From the NCBI GenBank assembly GCA_036346375.1, contig CM070501.1, positions 37,096,539-37,160,538 on the forward strand: a stretch of DNA of 64,000 nt, written 5' to 3'. Below, piece by piece: positions 36,556-50,093 of the stretch; position 1 is the first letter of the stretch, and each line of letters opens with the position of its first letter. The translations under genes were made by a program, and so were the position numbers. The stretch is from Guadua angustifolia. Its lineage: Eukaryota > Streptophyta > Magnoliopsida > Poales > Poaceae. The notes beneath the pieces are model-generated. The model made no database searches, was not told the origin of the DNA, and saw only the letters and a program-made list of their open reading frames with translations.

Positions 36556-37116
36556 TTACAAGTCATCCTCGGTGATGCTCTCCAGGTGCGGTCGCCACAC
36601 AGCCACGCGCCCTCGCCGCCGGTCCCTCGCCGTCGAGGCCTTCTCCTTCATGATCTCCGACAGGTACCTCTCGTTGGCCAGCTGCCGCTCCTTCGCGCCA
36701 TCCGCGCCGCCCGCCACGCGCGGGGACGCCGCGTTGCCGGCAGCATTGTGGCCGCCGGCCTCCCCGGCTTCCTTCCTCCTCCGCCGCCTCCTCGCCACCG
36801 CGGCTGCGGGCGCCTGAGCCGCGGCCTTATCAGGCGCCGGGGCCATCACGGGCATGAGGAAGTAGATCTTGCCCTTCTGCAGCTCGGCATTGGGCGGCAG
36901 GATGACGGGCTTCTGGACGACGATGCCGGCCCCGCCGTCGGCAGGGCACGTGGACGGCGGCTTCCGAAGGACGTGCTTCGGGTAGGCCTTCATGATCTCG
37001 CCGGCGAGCACGGGCCCGCTGATCTCCTCCACGCGGCCGTTGGAGTGCACGATGCGCACCACGTCCAGCGCGCCGCACGGCAGGATGCACGCGATGCAGC
37101 ACCGGATGGTGTCCAT
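36556..37116 (-). CDS. DUF4228 (PADRE-type) domain protein, single exon, 186 aa
   Basis: The protein starts MDTIRCCIACILPCGALDVV, the conserved opening of plant DUF4228/PADRE proteins, which often carry an N-terminal cysteine-rich, membrane-association-like start. Then come VRIVHSNGRVEEISGPVLAG, the EIMKAYPKHVL motif, a variable loop, VILPPNAELQKGKIYFLMPV (the most conserved DUF4228 block) and an Ala-rich linker. An Arg/Lys-rich run RRRRRRKEA around residues 109-116 follows and could act as a nuclear signal (inference). The C-terminus has ERYLSEIMKEKA and ends WRPHLESITEDDL, the usual family end. Length matches the family. The molecular role is poorly defined; members respond to pathogens and abiotic stress. 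The start is the first ATG and only family-consistent one, and there is no intron. Confidence 0.93.
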   Translation of the reverse strand: MDTIRCCIACILPCGALDVVRIVHSNGRVEEISGPVLAGEIMKAYPKHVLRKPPSTCPADGGAGIVVQKPVILPPNAELQKGKIYFLMPVMAPAPDKAAAQAPAAAVARRRRRRKEAGEAGGHNAAGNAASPRVAGGADGAKERQLANERYLSEIMKEKASTARDRRRGRVAVWRPHLESITEDDL

Positions 37117-37368
37117 GCCGCACGATCGACCTCCCTCTCTCCGGCTCTCCCCCTCCTCCCTCCCTCCCTCCCTGCGCGCGCTCGCTCTTGCTCCCTCGCA
37201 GCCGGCCGCTGCGCCGATCGAGCTGGCTGGCTAGCTCATAAGGTTAGCAGCAGCAAGGAGAAGAAGCGCTGCGCGTGATGTGTACTACTATTACACGGGC
37301 GAGCAAGCCAGCGAGCGAGCGAGAGAGCTCACCTGGTCATGGGTCTTTTTTGGCGCCGGTATGGTTGC

Positions 37369-37378
37369 TTTTTATATA
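37369..37378 (-). promoter_or_regulatory. TATA box of the DUF4228 gene
   Basis: TATATAAAAA on the minus strand lies about 250 bases before the ATG. It leaves a 5' UTR of about 220 nt rich in CT/GAGC runs (37125-37335). Confidence 0.6.
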
Positions 37379-37379
37379 G

Positions 37380-39435
<2,056 letters not shown>

Positions 39436-39744
39436 CACCTCCACCTCGTCTAAGTTCGTAATGTGCACTCGCGTGTGCGTACGGTGTTATGCACAGAAAA
39501 CACATGCATAACAACTAACAAGTGGTGGACACAAGACTAAAACATAACTGGTGCTAGTTAAATAAAACTAATGGGAACAACTGATCTTCAATCAAGCTCA
39601 CAACCAATGACCAAGGGATTGATGCTCTAGCCGACTAGCCCCCCCTTCACCACGCGCCATGTGTCGGCTTCCTGTCATCTTCCACCTCCACTCGTCCCCA
39701 GTCCAAGCTCCTCGCCACCGCCCTGACATCCCTCCTTCATATTG

Positions 39745-40085
39745 GCCCATCTCGGCCCCTTCCATTCGTTACAAAAACACAACAAAATAACGAAAATTTC
39801 GACCTACTCTGGGAAACTCAACCCGAAAATTTTCAACTTGAAATTTTTCAAATTTGAGAAGTTTAAAAATAGGAAGTTTCAAAACAAGGAGTTTCAACTC
39901 GAAAAAAATCGAATTCGAGAAGTTTCAAATAGGGAGGTTTCAACTTGAAAATTTTTCAAAATGGAGAGTTTCAACTATAAAAATCAAGTTTGGGAAGTTT
40001 CAGCTTGAAAAGAAAAACTGGGAGTTTCGACAAAAAAAATTCAAATTCGAAATTTTCAAATAGTAGAAGAATCTTACCTAGGGAA
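39745..40085. repeat. Degenerate AAATTTTTC/GAAGTTTC repeat array
   Basis: Units on the theme GAAGTTTCAA..TTGAAAATTTTTC recur about every 25-35 bases. The theme is the reverse-complement style of the array at 5940-6450, suggesting a shared repeat family in opposite orientation. Confidence 0.55.
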
Positions 40086-41868
40086 AACTCGATCAAAGAA
40101 ATTTCAACTTGGTTTTTGTAAAAAAAAAACATCTCCACTCAAAGGGGAAAAAAAATCAAATCAAGCTTAAAGGCTCGAGCTCCGGTGGCAGCGCTTGCAT
40201 GCTCCCGGCCGAGCTAATTGTGTGCTCGCAGCAGCAACTCGAGAAGGGAAGCCGGCGAGGCATCGGCACACACATGGGTGGCGGCGCAAGTTTCCCGAAC
40301 AACGGTGGAGACAAGCAACACCCGGACGACGGCTGCAGCAGCCTTTAGCTCGCGGAAACGGCGTCGTGGTGCCTGCACAATTGCTGAGACTGCCTGTCTC
40401 CCAGCCCAGATGACGCTCCACGATGAGCATTCCGCCGCTTGTTACTTAACGAAGAGATAAGTGGGCTCATCTAGTGCTTCCACGTGTGAAGACGCGAGTG
40501 GCGATCCATGCCCACATGTCGCTCATCCAGCCTCAGACACAAGCTAACCTTGGTGCGGACGTTCGTAAATTAGCAAAACTGAAAACTAATATATCTAGGA
40601 CACATCTGTTACTACCTTAGTTAAACCTGAAAATAAAATGTATAAAAATATAGATAAACCTGAATATTCCCTTTGCCTAAGTTTATGAGGCGTATTTCTT
40701 TTTTTACATAGACAAAAAAATATTAAATATGACTAGATTACTCTTAATTATTATCACTAAGCACTATATTCAATGCACTTATGTAGAAAATATGAAGTAA
40801 AGACGTGTCGACGATTAGGACTCACCTCTCAAATCTGACACAAGATAAAATATAAGTAGGGATGCTTTTTATTTCTTGGCTTCATCACAGAAGAATGAAA
40901 TTTACAATAGAGGGATCAAAGTCTAAAACAAAGTTGTAATATCACAAAAATTACAAGAAAAAGAGAAATAGAAATTTAAAAAATTGAATGCATTTGATTT
41001 TTAATTTTCTTGATCTTTTTGGAATTTTCCCTAAAAGAAAAGTCATTTTTGTTGAATTAGTAAAAAAAGTAAACAAATATCAGTAAAAAACTAAAAAAAA
41101 TTATATTAAATGTAAGAAGTCTCTAGAGCTCTTTTTTCTTTGATCAAAATAAACTTGAACACATTAATTAATGAAAAGAAGTGAGAATTAAAGTGATTTA
41201 ACTGAAACAATAGCATGCCAGATTTTTGTAAAAATCTACAGAGATTATGCCGGGATGAAATTTTTATCATTCCTTCCTTAGAGCAATATTAGTATCTAGT
41301 AAAAATATAAAAATTAATACCTAAATTTATTGCATTTTAAAATTCTAAAACAGAAAATTGAAAAATCTAGAAATTTCAATTTAAGAATTATTATAAAATA
41401 AATATGCAAGATATAAATCTGAAATTTTTTACAGGAGAACACTTAGACCTTAAAATCTTCAAAAAAAATTATAAAAATTCCTGACCTTATTTAAACACTC
41501 AATTAAATTAAAAATAGAGAAGATTTAAATGGACAGTGATGCTTGTCAGAATTATTAGAATTTTTATACTAAATATTTTAACTCAATTTTTTTAAGATTG
41601 TATATAACCCTCTTGAGACTTCCTATAAAAATTTACAAAAAATTGAGACACAATTTGATAATCCTATTAAATGTTTAAGCGTGTGCTATCTGGAGAACCG
41701 ACTAGGATTGTTTTCTTTCTACCTCTGCCATGTGGGCCTGATCAGTTAGTTGAACCCGCCTCTCTTTCTCTACCTCTACCGGTTGGGCCTCAGCCCGATG
41801 TGTCAGATCTCTCTTCCTTTCTTCTTTCTTTCCTCTAGCACTAGAGCAACTCACGCTGCCTTTGCTTA
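40086..41868. other. Intergenic, no gene recognised
   Basis: A GC-rich island at 40170-40440 has open frames on both strands but no domain. 40600-41700 is strongly AT-rich, stop-filled and resembles decayed retroelement sequence, without diagnostic motifs. Confidence 0.5.
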
Positions 41869-42311
41869 GGGATGGCAAAAATACCCGTGGTCCGGGTACC
41901 CGCGGTTACCTGACCCGACGGGTCCGGGTTCAAATTTGGACCCACGGGTATATTATTTCGGGTCTGGGTCTCATTTTGGACCCGTGGGTATCCGGACCTG
42001 GACCCGTTACTGGAGAAGGCTAGGTGAGGTGAGCTCAAATAGATTAGTGCGCACGCTTGTCACAAGTCACACCATAGCTCAATGGAAGGAACCCTGTGAT
42101 TGAATCAATAGGTCTTGTGTTCAAGCCCCATTCTAGCCTTTTTTTCATTTTATTTGAATACCTCATGCATACACACTTTAAGTCATGGTAACGGGTCCAG
42201 ATACCCATCGGGTCCGGGTTCGGGTCTGAGTTTGGACCCGTGACTGACTTCGGGTCCGGATATGGGTCCACGAAGGCTGGACCCGAAGGTACCTGGACCC
42301 GTTGCCATCCC
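41869..42311. mobile_element. hAT-like non-autonomous element rich in GGGTCCGGGT motifs
   Basis: The left end GGGATGGCAA and the right end TTGCCATCCC are perfect 10-bp inverted copies. Inside, both arms carry many CGGGTCCGGGT / ACCCGGACCCG motifs forming long imperfect palindromes. The GGGATGGCAACGGGT-type terminus is common in grass hAT elements. A TSD could not be established. The centre (42030-42180) is different in composition and holds a tRNA-like segment. Confidence 0.55.
42068..42145 (+). ncRNA. tRNA-like Pol III segment (A box, B box, T-run) inside the hAT-like element
   Basis: TAGCTCAATGG (42075-42085) fits the A-box consensus TRGCNNARYNGG closely. GTTCAAGCC (42119-42127) fits the B-box core GTTCRANYC. 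Seven T residues (42139-42145) follow as a Pol III terminator would. Spacing is tRNA-like. No acceptor stem pairs across the ends, so it is not a functional tRNA gene; it may be a SINE-like or degenerate tRNA-derived insert. Expression is unknown. Confidence 0.35.
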
Positions 42312-42486
42312 TGCGGTCTTTACAACATTTAACCAGCCAACGATCATAGTCAAGACGGATATTTATTAGGGATATATAAAGAATATAACACTAATTTTGC
42401 ATTGAAATATAAGATACACACTATATTTATGTATAAGATTATTTAAAAAATACGTTTTATAAACTTGGTTGGAATAAGTACACTAA

Positions 42487-42719
42487 GGGCTTGTTTGTTT
42501 TTGCTTTTGATTCTGGATTTTGACCCCAAAAGCAGAATAAAAAAAACAATCCGATTCTAGAATTCGATTCTCATAATCCAGTCCACCCATATATACTAGA
42601 ATCAATAATCTACTTTATATGTGCTTTTGGATTTTAATTTTTAGAGAATCAGTTTCTCTATAATCATAATACAGAATCAGATTCTAGATAATTCAAAGCA
42701 AAAATAAATAGACCCCGGC
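42487..42719. mobile_element. MITE (233 bp) with TAA flanks
   Basis: Left GGGCTTGTTTGTTTTTGCTT and right, reversed, GGGGTCTATTTATTTTTGCT match as terminal inverted repeats (right end extended by GCC). TAA flanks both sides (42484-42486, 42720-42722). A truncated relative is at 9409-9557. Confidence 0.7.
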
Positions 42720-42722
42720 TAA

Positions 42723-43267
42723 GCACTTGTGATCTCAAACGAGAGGGAGAGCTAACGACACGTGGGGGGCTGCGAAACGGGCTGTGTAGAATTGAGGCGC
42801 GACGTGTCACAACTCACAAGCTGGGTGGGGCCCGTGCTACGCGATCCGAGCCTGGCGCGCGCCTTGCGTTGGTTGGGCTGCGTCGGAGTCCTCGGGTCTG
42901 GTCGTGCTCGCTTTGCAGGTCGCGCACAGACGCACAGTGCACCGACCCGATCAAGCTCTCCGTGAGAGGATAACATTGCACTTGAGCGAGCCTCTTGTAC
43001 TACACGGTTTTGTAAAACTGGTTTTTTTTTTTGAGGAAACGCGCCGAAAAGAACTAGACTGTTTTCATTTAAGCTTTTTTTTTGTTGTTGATTTGAGATC
43101 TGATAGTCTGAAAAATTCGTAATTAAGCTTTTTTGTCTACCCTATTGTGTCAAGTTATGCCATGCGCCCGGTACAAATATAATGAGAAGAGTGAAATTAA
43201 TTGATGAAAATGTAGAAAACACGATCTCTTATTAGGACATGTGGCGTATTAGGATTGGGCATCCCTA
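42723..43267. other. Intergenic, no gene recognised
   Basis: A GC-rich patch at 42760-42960 has overlapping frames on both strands without a domain. A T-rich stretch follows. Confidence 0.5.
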
Positions 43268-43493
43268 TGCAGCTGCGAGATGTTTCGTTTGTCCTTCCAA
43301 GCTTTGCAACAGCAGCTGAGCTTCAATAATTCCAAGGGAATATTTCCCTTTGAAGACATGATGACACTCGTTTATGCAGCTGCGAGATGTTTATTTGTTC
43401 GTCCTTCCAAGCTTTGCAACAGCAGCTGAGCTTCAATAATTCCAACTTCCAAGGGAATATTTCTCTTCGAAGACAGGATGACACTCGTTTCAC
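43268..43493. repeat. Tandem duplication, two units of ~106 and ~120 bp
   Basis: ATGCAGCTGCGAGATGTTT starts each copy (43268 and 43374), and both continue through CCTTCCAAGCTTTGCAACAG and ATGACACTCGTTT. The second copy has a short insertion (CAACTTC) and a few substitutions, so the event is fairly recent. Confidence 0.85.
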
Positions 43494-43879
43494 ATGTACA
43501 TTCGGCATGGATAATACACTAGGATGATGGTAAATAGAGATTAAAATTGGTAGAGAGAAAGGAGGTCGATCCATGTCAAAAACCACATACCACAGCTCAC
43601 GCGTTGCCACTTAAGAGCATTAAGCCGTGGATTGAAAAAGCGATCCATGCATGCATGCACGCCATCTTTGAGCTGCCACAATGTACAGTACTGACCTCTA
43701 ATAGGAGCTAGAAAGGGTAACGGATCATCCAAGGCGATGACACCGACTTCACCATCGTCCTCCTTACGCGAGTGCGCGACACGATAAGGCCCGAGCGCTA
43801 CGTCCACGTTACGTTGACAATACAATTATACTCTTCGAAACGATCTGCACGTGCATTCGGTAGCAAACTCGGTGATATA

Positions 43880-44849
43880 GGATGTAGCTTTTCGGAGAAA
43901 CTGTTTTTTATTTTTTTAGCTAAATAGCAGTTGTAGTTTTTTTATAAAAGGTCATTTAATAAATAGCTAATTTATCTTAACAATAAGTTATAAAAGTAGG
44001 TCTCATCTAATTTTTATTTTTTGGCTTTTGTTAATTATATGTGGCTTCTAGCTTTGTTGACGCTAAAAGATGCGACGAAGGATTTATCAGCCTCAACACA
44101 TGAAGAACGGTGGGTTTAGTTAGTTCAAGGCATGCCAGCTGATTTGATCATACAATCGGAAAGATAGATGAAAAAATACACTCAAAACCGATATAATATG
44201 TCAATTGGCAAATATCTCAAACGGATAAGAAAAAGCCGATTAAAATCAAAGACAACGATAAATCTAAACAGTCGATTAGGGCTGAATAGATAGTAGATAA
44301 AGGTAGACTTTCTTGAAAAAGGCGTTGTATAACAAGATCGGAGAAAATCAAACCTGATTAGTGTAATTGAAGGTGATCAACAATCGGCAATGCACAACTT
44401 TATTAATCAAGATCGGATTATAACAAAAGACTAAATTACAAAGCTACTCCTAGTTGTTAGGAAAATAAAAGAGTAAATGTGAATTTGTTTGATTGATTGT
44501 ATTGTTTTTCTCACCTACCCTTGACCATCTTTTATACTGCATCGGCCGATCATATCCTTCTCCGATGCGTTGTCAACTATGATCCGTATCGACCTTTGTG
44601 CAGACAAGATTTCTTTCTTTGAATCAACATCGGTTATAATTCTATCTTTATCTTAACTTTTCATTCCTTAACAGATAGCGGTCAAAAATGTCTTTTTTGT
44701 TCTTAGCCTGATAAATTGATCGTACCTCGCCACATTCTGGTGCAAACAAGCTTATACAAAAAGCTATTTAAAATCTAAATTGTTTGAGGGCTTACCGCTT
44801 TTTAGAAGCCGAAGCTTAATTACTTTAAGCCCCAAACAGGCCCAATATC
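43880..44849. mobile_element. MITE-like element split by a solo LTR
   Basis: The pieces 43880-44049 and 44755-44849 have the A/T-rich AGCTTNTAAAAAG style of grass MITEs. The right piece ends AAGCCCCAAACAGGCCC, a typical GGGCCTGTTTGGGGCTT terminus. The matching left terminus is degraded. The solo LTR lies between them. Confidence 0.45.
44055..44749 (-). mobile_element. Solo LTR (695 bp)
   Basis: The segment begins TGTTGACGC and ends GCAAACA (TG...CA). It is flanked on both sides by AGCTT (44050-44054 and 44750-44754), an exact 5-bp TSD. On the minus strand TATAAAAGATGG (44526-44537) is a good TATA box, setting the orientation. No internal retroelement sequence remains, so it is a product of LTR-LTR recombination. 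Confidence 0.8.
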
Positions 44850-46997
44850 TCCAAAGTAGAATTAAGATTTGGTTAGAACGCACGAACTGATTTTCGCAGG
44901 AACCTGTAAAAGTTCTAGTGTTCCTAGCAAGGCCTTCCCATGGGACATGACGGAGAGCACACAATTATTGAAACTTTAGAGACGGAAGTATAAGCAGTTA
45001 ATGGGTGTCTCCAAATTGTCGCTCTTTTCGGCTCACCGTCAAGACCGCCGAAGACCATGACCGTGATTACATGGGATGACTAGTTGTGGTCAAAACATAC
45101 GTACGTACGTACAGATCGAATTGCGGCCAGCTCGGAGACTAAAAACGCGAGACATCATACTGAACTGCACGTTGTAAATGTCGGCCAGTCAGCTAATCAT
45201 GCATGCACGGGCCGTTAAATAGCCGATTTATTAAAGCAGTTCGTTCATGGCGAGCCGTCTCGAGACAAAGTTGAAATGACAGGATCCGAACTGAAATGGA
45301 TTTCTTTCGCGTGCACGATTTGCCTTTTCAACCTCTAGATTTGCCGTGGCGAATCGTAACTCCTCTCCGAATTCCACGATGTCCATGCATGCTTTCCCAT
45401 TTAATCGTACAGGCAGTTTCGATTAGGGATAGGCTGGCCTTTCGATTTCCTCTCCAAACAAAATTTTGCAGAAGTGGTAAAGCAAAGAAAAGTCATAGTG
45501 CTCTTTATTAGTTCATGTCGATCTTCACATAAGTGTAAGACTTTTTAGTCACAATTATTGATTGGATTGTTGATCGATGAAAGATGACAAGGTTCCCAAT
45601 CTTCTCCATTCACTTGTACTATACTACTCCATAGCTAGCTCCTGAGACAAATAGCTCACCTGATACTTATGTTTTCCTTTTTCTTCTTTTTTCTTCTTTC
45701 CTTTTGCAAGTAGTCTAATTTTCCCTCTCCTTTTATTTATTTTTTGAAAGTAGTAGCAAACAAGGCTCTATTGTTACGGAAGTACTTTGCACTGCAATCA
45801 ATCCATGTGTATATATATATGCGTGTCATCCATGTCGAAGCACTTTAGCCATTGATCGTCCGTGATAGCTAAGCGATCCTGAGGTACATTCGTTACCATT
45901 GATAATTAAAACACCTGAGATTTTTGCTGCCTACTCCTAACCTGACAAGCATTAGTATGATAATAACACGGATCGAAGGTTTTAGCATATAACAGGAAGA
46001 GTGCCTGTAGATCCATCTTAGCATGTTTAGTTGCCATCAAGAGAAGAGTACTGTGCTGTAGTCAGGCGTTACAGTGCAACCTCTGCCTTTGAAAGGGGAC
46101 CAGCTATTAGAGTTGGCTTAATCAGTCAGTTAGGTGTCTGTGGTCACAGGCCCCAACTTCTACACTGACAGATTGGTTGCATTCGATCGACCCATCCATC
46201 GATCAACTAGCTTGGCTACGATAAGCTGTCGTCTATCAGCTTGATCGAACTAGCTAGTCGGCATGCTGTGCTACCGGAATATGTAACAGTGCACCGGAGC
46301 TCACTCATACATGGCACCTGGGCCCATGGAAAATATCGATCGATCTGGCCGTGGAAACCCCAAGGAAAATCCATTAGCTAGCTCAAACTTTGAGCGTGCG
46401 GTGAAACGTCTCTCTTTTAATTCGATCATGAACTTGTTACGCTAGCTTTTAGGTGAAAACAAATTAGACCCTCTAAATGTTTGGTCCTGGATATGTTCCT
46501 TTTCTCCCTTTTCCTGACGCCGGCAAAAGTTGGAAATATATATTCTTATATAACCCTTTGAACGCTCTCCGATAAATAGCAATCAAATCTAAAAAGAGCT
46601 TAGCCACTTCTACTTGAAATTCAAGATAGAGAAGTACAGTCCCAGTTATATATTTCTGTGCAGTTGGAATAAAAGAAGATCAAACCCTGCTACTTATCTC
46701 GTGTCAGGATCATTGTACAGATCTGAACACAGATAGGCCAGGAGAATGGCACGCGACACGCGGATAGAAACTTGTCATGTCCGCGACATGGGAACCGCCG
46801 AACGGCACAGCGCGCAGGCGGTGTCAGCTAGCCAGCTTTCGACTAGACCGACGCGCGCGCGCGCGCGGCAACAGCCAACTAATTAATTCCACTCCTGCAC
46901 AAATCCGCTCTGTGTACTTTCAGAGCGCGTACATGCCATAGCTAATAATTTCCGCACACTCCATCCGATTCCCATCTCTCAGACTCTTCATAGTTCA

Positions 46998-47034
<37 letters not shown>

Positions 47035-47554
47035 TCTCTCTCTCTTGTGCGGCCAGAATTGCGCTGTCGCTTTCTCCAAAAGGCTGGAGATCAGCACGAA
47101 GCAACGACGTCGCGTGCGACCGCCAAGTGCGCAGCTGCTAGCTGATCTCTAACATGCATGACCCCTCCCTCGTAGCGCACCAATTATGGATTCCATATCC
47201 CCAGGCTAGCTAGCTGCAACCTGCAAGTGGTCAGAACAGTGGAACACACATGATCGATGATCTGATCTTATCCCGAGCGGAATTTTTAACCGCCTTTTAG
47301 CATGTCATCTCCGCGGCGAAAGAGCAGCTTCACTTCATCTGCAGCTAGCTACAAAGATGTAGCGAGTGCACTTACTTGATCATGGGGGACCGGACTCTAG
47401 GCGCGCGGGGCCGGTTGCCCCGACTAAAGTCAATGCCTAAACAATGGCCAAACTTTACAGCCAGCGAGTTAGTGCTCCAATGTCACAGTCAAATGCCTCG
47501 GCATGCAATCAAAGGGAGGAAATGGGAGGCTAGCTTTACATCCACTCAAGGTCC

Positions 47555-47594
<40 letters not shown>

Positions 47595-47999
47595 GTGCTC
47601 ATTGCCGAATGCATGCTGATACATGGAGGATGCTAATGTAGCCTACAAGGAGCTAGCAGCAGCATCTCCTTTTTAGGATGTCAAGGAGAGTTTTACTTTC
47701 ACACACCTTGCCTTGCTGCTTTTCTCGGAGAGTGATGGAACTCGAGTTCTTCTTAGCTGCTGATGATATAGCTTCCTTCTTTTCTCTCTCTCTCTCATCG
47801 ACTTTTTATCTTTCTGGTATCCAGATTTAGATAGGGCGGTCGGCTTTCTCCATCTCTAAAGGCTGCAATTCCACTCTGATATATGAGGATCATGGTGGGG
47901 GCGTACGTGCATGCGCGTATGTGGCTACCCGTGTACGAGATAGAGCTAGCGGCCACGCGCGCGGAGAGGCAGAGGCTACGTACGTACCCTGTACAAATT
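44850..47999. other. Long intergenic stretch with microsatellites, no gene recognised
   Basis: Notable simple repeats are an ACGT run near 45098-45111, a GC run near 46851-46867, (CT)n next to (AC)n at 46997-47044, and (CT)n at 47547-47592. Small frames (for example 45296-45511 and 47376-47636) lack domains. No mature plant microRNA sequence known to me was spotted. Confidence 0.5.
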
Positions 48000-48009
48000 A
48001 GCAGCGCGA

Positions 48010-50084
48010 TTTTTTTTTTTCCGAAAGGGACAGCACGAGAAGGTGCTGCGCATTTCATTAAGAAGAAGGGAAAAGCAAGGTGGATCCTGTTTTTTAAGGA
48101 AAAAATCGTACCCGTGAAAAAACCTTACAACTAAACGCCACTGAACACAAGACGCATAAAATTACATGTACAGACGGAAAGGAGAAGGAGAAACCACCCC
48201 ACCAACAATTACAACCGACCTCCTAACTAAACCGCCGACTACCAAGACAGGCGTGATCATGGGTTAGCTGCGTCTCGATCATTGTGGCCATTGCTCGGCG
48301 TTCCATAGATGCCTGAAAAAATTAACGGTTTCTCTCTAACCGGAGATTCCACGTAAGTAAATGAGAAGACCATCTAAGTTGCGTCTCCTTCCTTTGTCAA
48401 ATTTGCTTCAAGTCTTCTCCACCAAATGTACCGATCCTCGGGGTTCGAGGTTACGCATGGCCCCAGATTTCCCCAGTTTAATAGGAGGTTCCAAACTTGC
48501 GTCGTGAAAGGGCAATCTTTGCAGAGGTGGTTTGGCGTTTCCTGTTCCCCGTTGCATAGGCAACATGTTGCGTTACAAGGCCATCCTTTTTTGAGCATGT
48601 TATCTGCTGTTAGGATTTTGTTGTGAAGCAGTGTCCACGCGAAGAATCGACATTTAGGTTCTGCCTTTGCTTTCCATATCGGAAACATCTTCATCTTCTG
48701 ACACTGTATCGAAATTACATCGTAGGCGCTCTTTCTTTTGTATTGCCCATCGGTAGTCAACGCCGAGTTATCGATCTTCACTTTGTTCATTTCTATTGAT
48801 TCTACCAATGGCTTGAAAGCAATACACGAGCTCCTTGATTTCGTTTTCGAGCTCCTTGGCGAAAGCGTAAACGGATCCGATGAGTTGTTTGTCAAGGCTT
48901 GGTGGACGGAGATTTTCTTTCTTCTTGCTATTTGAAATAGGTTTGGAGCAATATTTTTGGCGCTTGTCCTTCCACCAACTCGATCCCCAAAAATCTGCGA
49001 GTTTACCATTTCTATCGTGACAACCGTGGAAGCATTGAAAAGAGTAACATCGGTTCTATCACACGGTAGATCAAACCCGTCCGAGCCCTTTCGTTGTTTT
49101 TCCATCTAAACCGAGGCCATAGCCTTAAGCGCTCTGGCGGCGTTCAGTCCATGATGCCAGTCCTCCCTGTTTTTGGCATACATGTGGTTTGCCATTTGAT
49201 CAAGCAGTGGCCTCCCATCGCAATGTCGGCTCCTTGCCTCTCCAGAGAAAACTTCTTTCGACTTTATCGATCGATTTGAATTAGCCACTTTTGTGCAGGA
49301 AATACTGTCATGTGATAAATTGGTGAGAGGTTAAAATAGATTTAACCAGGGTCTCCCTTCCAGCTGTGGAGAGAAATTTCCCTTTCCAACCCGCAAGCCG
49401 GTTGCTTATCTTATCAATCAATGGCTGTGTTTCAGACCTCCTTCATTAAGAAGAGGTGCATCCATGATAATTTCCTCTACGTTCAAAGAGTTTGTCGTCA
49501 GCTTCATAGAGACAGAAAGGCGGCGCTTTTCATTAAACTAGACATCTCCAAAGCTTTCGATTCACTTAATTGGGCGTATCTCCTCGAGGTGCTTCAGCGT
49601 TGGGATTTGGCGACCAATGGCGTCAATGGATATCTGCGATTCTCCGGACTTCAACGTCAAGAATCCCGATCAATGGCGATAACTCACCAATTAGGCATTC
49701 GCGGAGTTAGACAGGTGACCCATTATCACCACTACTCTTCATCCTAGCAATTGACCCCCTTCCGAAGTTGCTAGAGTTGGCGGCGAATTGTGGTATTCTC
49801 CAACCTGTGCTCCCAGCAAAAGCGAGTCTGCGATGCTCGCTCTATGCAGATGATGCTGGGATATTTTTAAACGCGGATATTGACGAACTGAAGGCCCTTA
49901 CACGACTGTTGGATACGTTTGGAAAATGTTCAGGGCTAAAGATCAACATCTCCAAAACAGAAATTTACCCTATTAGATGTCACGATGGTCTATTACAATC
50001 TTTGCTCAATACTTTCCCGGGGAAACTATCAACATTCCCAGGAAAATACCTCGGCCTCCCGTTACATGTCCGACAACTAAGGAG
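48010..50084 (-). mobile_element. 5'-truncated, 5'-inverted L1-type LINE (twin-priming structure)
   Basis: Minus-strand part 49424-48021: a segment after the reverse transcriptase fingers (PLIDKISNRLAGWKGKF, LSTAGRETLVKSILTS), then the zinc-binding C-terminal domain (FPIWKAKAEPKCRFFAWTLL, CCLCNGEQETPNHLCKDCPF). A 3' UTR with CTTCTTAATGAAATGCGCAG follows, then a poly-A tail (T-run 48010-48020). Plus-strand part 49425-50084: reverse transcriptase from FQTSFIKKRCIHDNFLYVQ through FIKLDISKAFDSLNWAYLL and SLYADDAGIF (YADD catalytic box), ending YLGLPLHVRQLRR. The plus part ends just where the minus part begins in the normal protein order. GCAGCGCGA flanks both sides (48001-48009; 50085-50093), continuing into T-runs. 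Frameshifts and stops are present. Confidence 0.9.
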
Positions 50085-50093
50085 GCAGCGCGA

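Noticed and set aside
36586..37278. 230-aa plus-strand ORF opposite the DUF4228 gene
   Set aside because: It is the antisense shadow of the GC-rich DUF4228 coding region.
42068..42145. Functional tRNA gene
   Set aside because: A and B boxes are present but no acceptor stem pairing or clear cloverleaf is visible.
43268..43493. CRISPR-like array
   Set aside because: Only two long adjacent units with no spacers, in a plant nuclear genome.
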